DNA of 42,304 nucleotides from Flemingiibacterium sp045586505. GTDB lineage: Bacteria > Bacillota > Clostridia > Oscillospirales > CAG-272. Of this stretch, positions 42,174 to 42,304 are shown piece after piece. The notes under the pieces were generated by a model, which saw only the letters and a list, made by a program, of their open reading frames with translations, made no database searches and was not told the DNA's origin. Positions within the stretch are counted from its first letter, which is position 1. Each line of letters begins with the position of its first letter. The stretch is from NCBI GenBank assembly GCA_045586505.1, contig JAZNAL010000030.1, forward strand, positions 1-42,304, read 5' to 3'. A program made the position numbers and the translations under genes.

Positions 42174-42192
42174 GTGGTCAACTCTGTGGTCA
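42174..42192 (+). repeat. GTGGTCA direct-repeat pair at the right element end
   Basis: GTGGTCA at 42174-42180 and 42186-42192, the same 12-bp offset as at 20533-20551. Confidence 0.55.
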
Positions 42193-42213
42193 CCACCTAT
42201 TCCGCCTACGAAA

Positions 42214-42237
42214 AAACCATCGCCTTGGCGATGGTTT
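42214..42237. terminator. Bidirectional hairpin at the right end
   Basis: AAACCATCGCC/GGCGATGGTTT stem with a TT loop between A- and T-rich flanks. Beyond it (42238-42304) I recognise no gene; TGGTGGAAACAA at 42241-42252 matches the 3' end of tRNA-Val on the minus strand. Confidence 0.7.
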
Positions 42238-42304
42238 CAATGGTGGAAACAAAGTCGGAGGCCAAGCGGTCTTAGGAAGACAATAGTAGGCCTCAACTCC
42301 TTGG

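Noticed and set aside
42250..42304. Type II tRNA at the window end (GCCAAGCGGT resembles a D arm)
   Set aside because: No T arm with GTTCGA, no consistent acceptor stem, and the anticodon stem would enclose only a 3-nt loop.

Overview
The window is a Clostridia-type (Bacillota) chromosome, most like the gut Oscillospirales. Support comes from TTGACA-N17-TATAAT promoters in front of many genes, strong AGGAGG ribosome sites, tRNAs with encoded CCA, an L10-leader ahead of rplJ-rplL, a TAXI-type TRAP transporter and a DUF6320/acyltransferase pair. Species cannot be named from the sequence alone. All sites, motifs and foldings below were read by eye; no search or folding program was run.

Bases 1-20051 are conventional core chromosome. 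They hold a cyclophilin start with an apparent frameshift, an acyltransferase + DUF6320 operon behind a fabV-like remnant, a roughly 535-bp foldback intergenic element, an FlK-like thioesterase, a zinc-ribbon protein, tRNA-Asp and tRNA-Thr, YitT, shikimate kinase, an M23 peptidase, an ABC exporter pair, small conserved genes, pgi, rpmB, a GME-fold protein, tcdA, rplJ-rplL, a TetR regulator, a TAXI-TRAP transporter and tRNA-Val.

From about 20052 the character changes to a layered mobile-element region. It opens with tandem tails of a tRNA-Pro gene, each followed by hairpins of the same shape but different stem sequence. A DUF4143 ATPase follows, bracketed by two degenerate 85-bp repeats and preceded by seven phased copies of an 11-bp motif. 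A promoter-led non-coding or toxin-like locus comes next. Then a tyrosine recombinase gene lies between 27-bp perfect inverted repeats (22884-22910 and 24332-24358), with a strong promoter just inside the left repeat that points outward. This looks like a self-contained invertible promoter switch.

The switch abuts an AT-rich operon (24435-36091): an AP2/zinc-ribbon DNA-binding protein, a SipW-type signal peptidase, five proteins with SipW-type (TasA/camelysin-like) signal sequences, a large VWA-domain surface protein, a CnaB-repeat wall anchor with a variant sorting signal, a small protein, a sortase and a small Cys-rich protein. I infer a phase-variable extracellular fibre or adhesin: inversion would aim the promoter at the operon, SipW would process the fibre subunits, and the sortase would attach the CnaB anchor. 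I see no good promoter directly before sipW, so expression may depend on the switch, on read-through from the recombinase gene, or on a promoter I cannot see.

Bases 36295-42236 are an integrative mobilizable element: a promoter with a structured leader, an excisionase-like HTH, a replication-initiator-like HTH, an oriT-like region, MobC, a MobP-type relaxase and two tandem tyrosine integrases. Both integrases appear to start at non-AUG codons (AUC and AUA) with good ribosome sites. Pairs of GTGGTCA spaced 12 bp occur near 20.53 kb and 42.17 kb, as possible end sites of the composite element.
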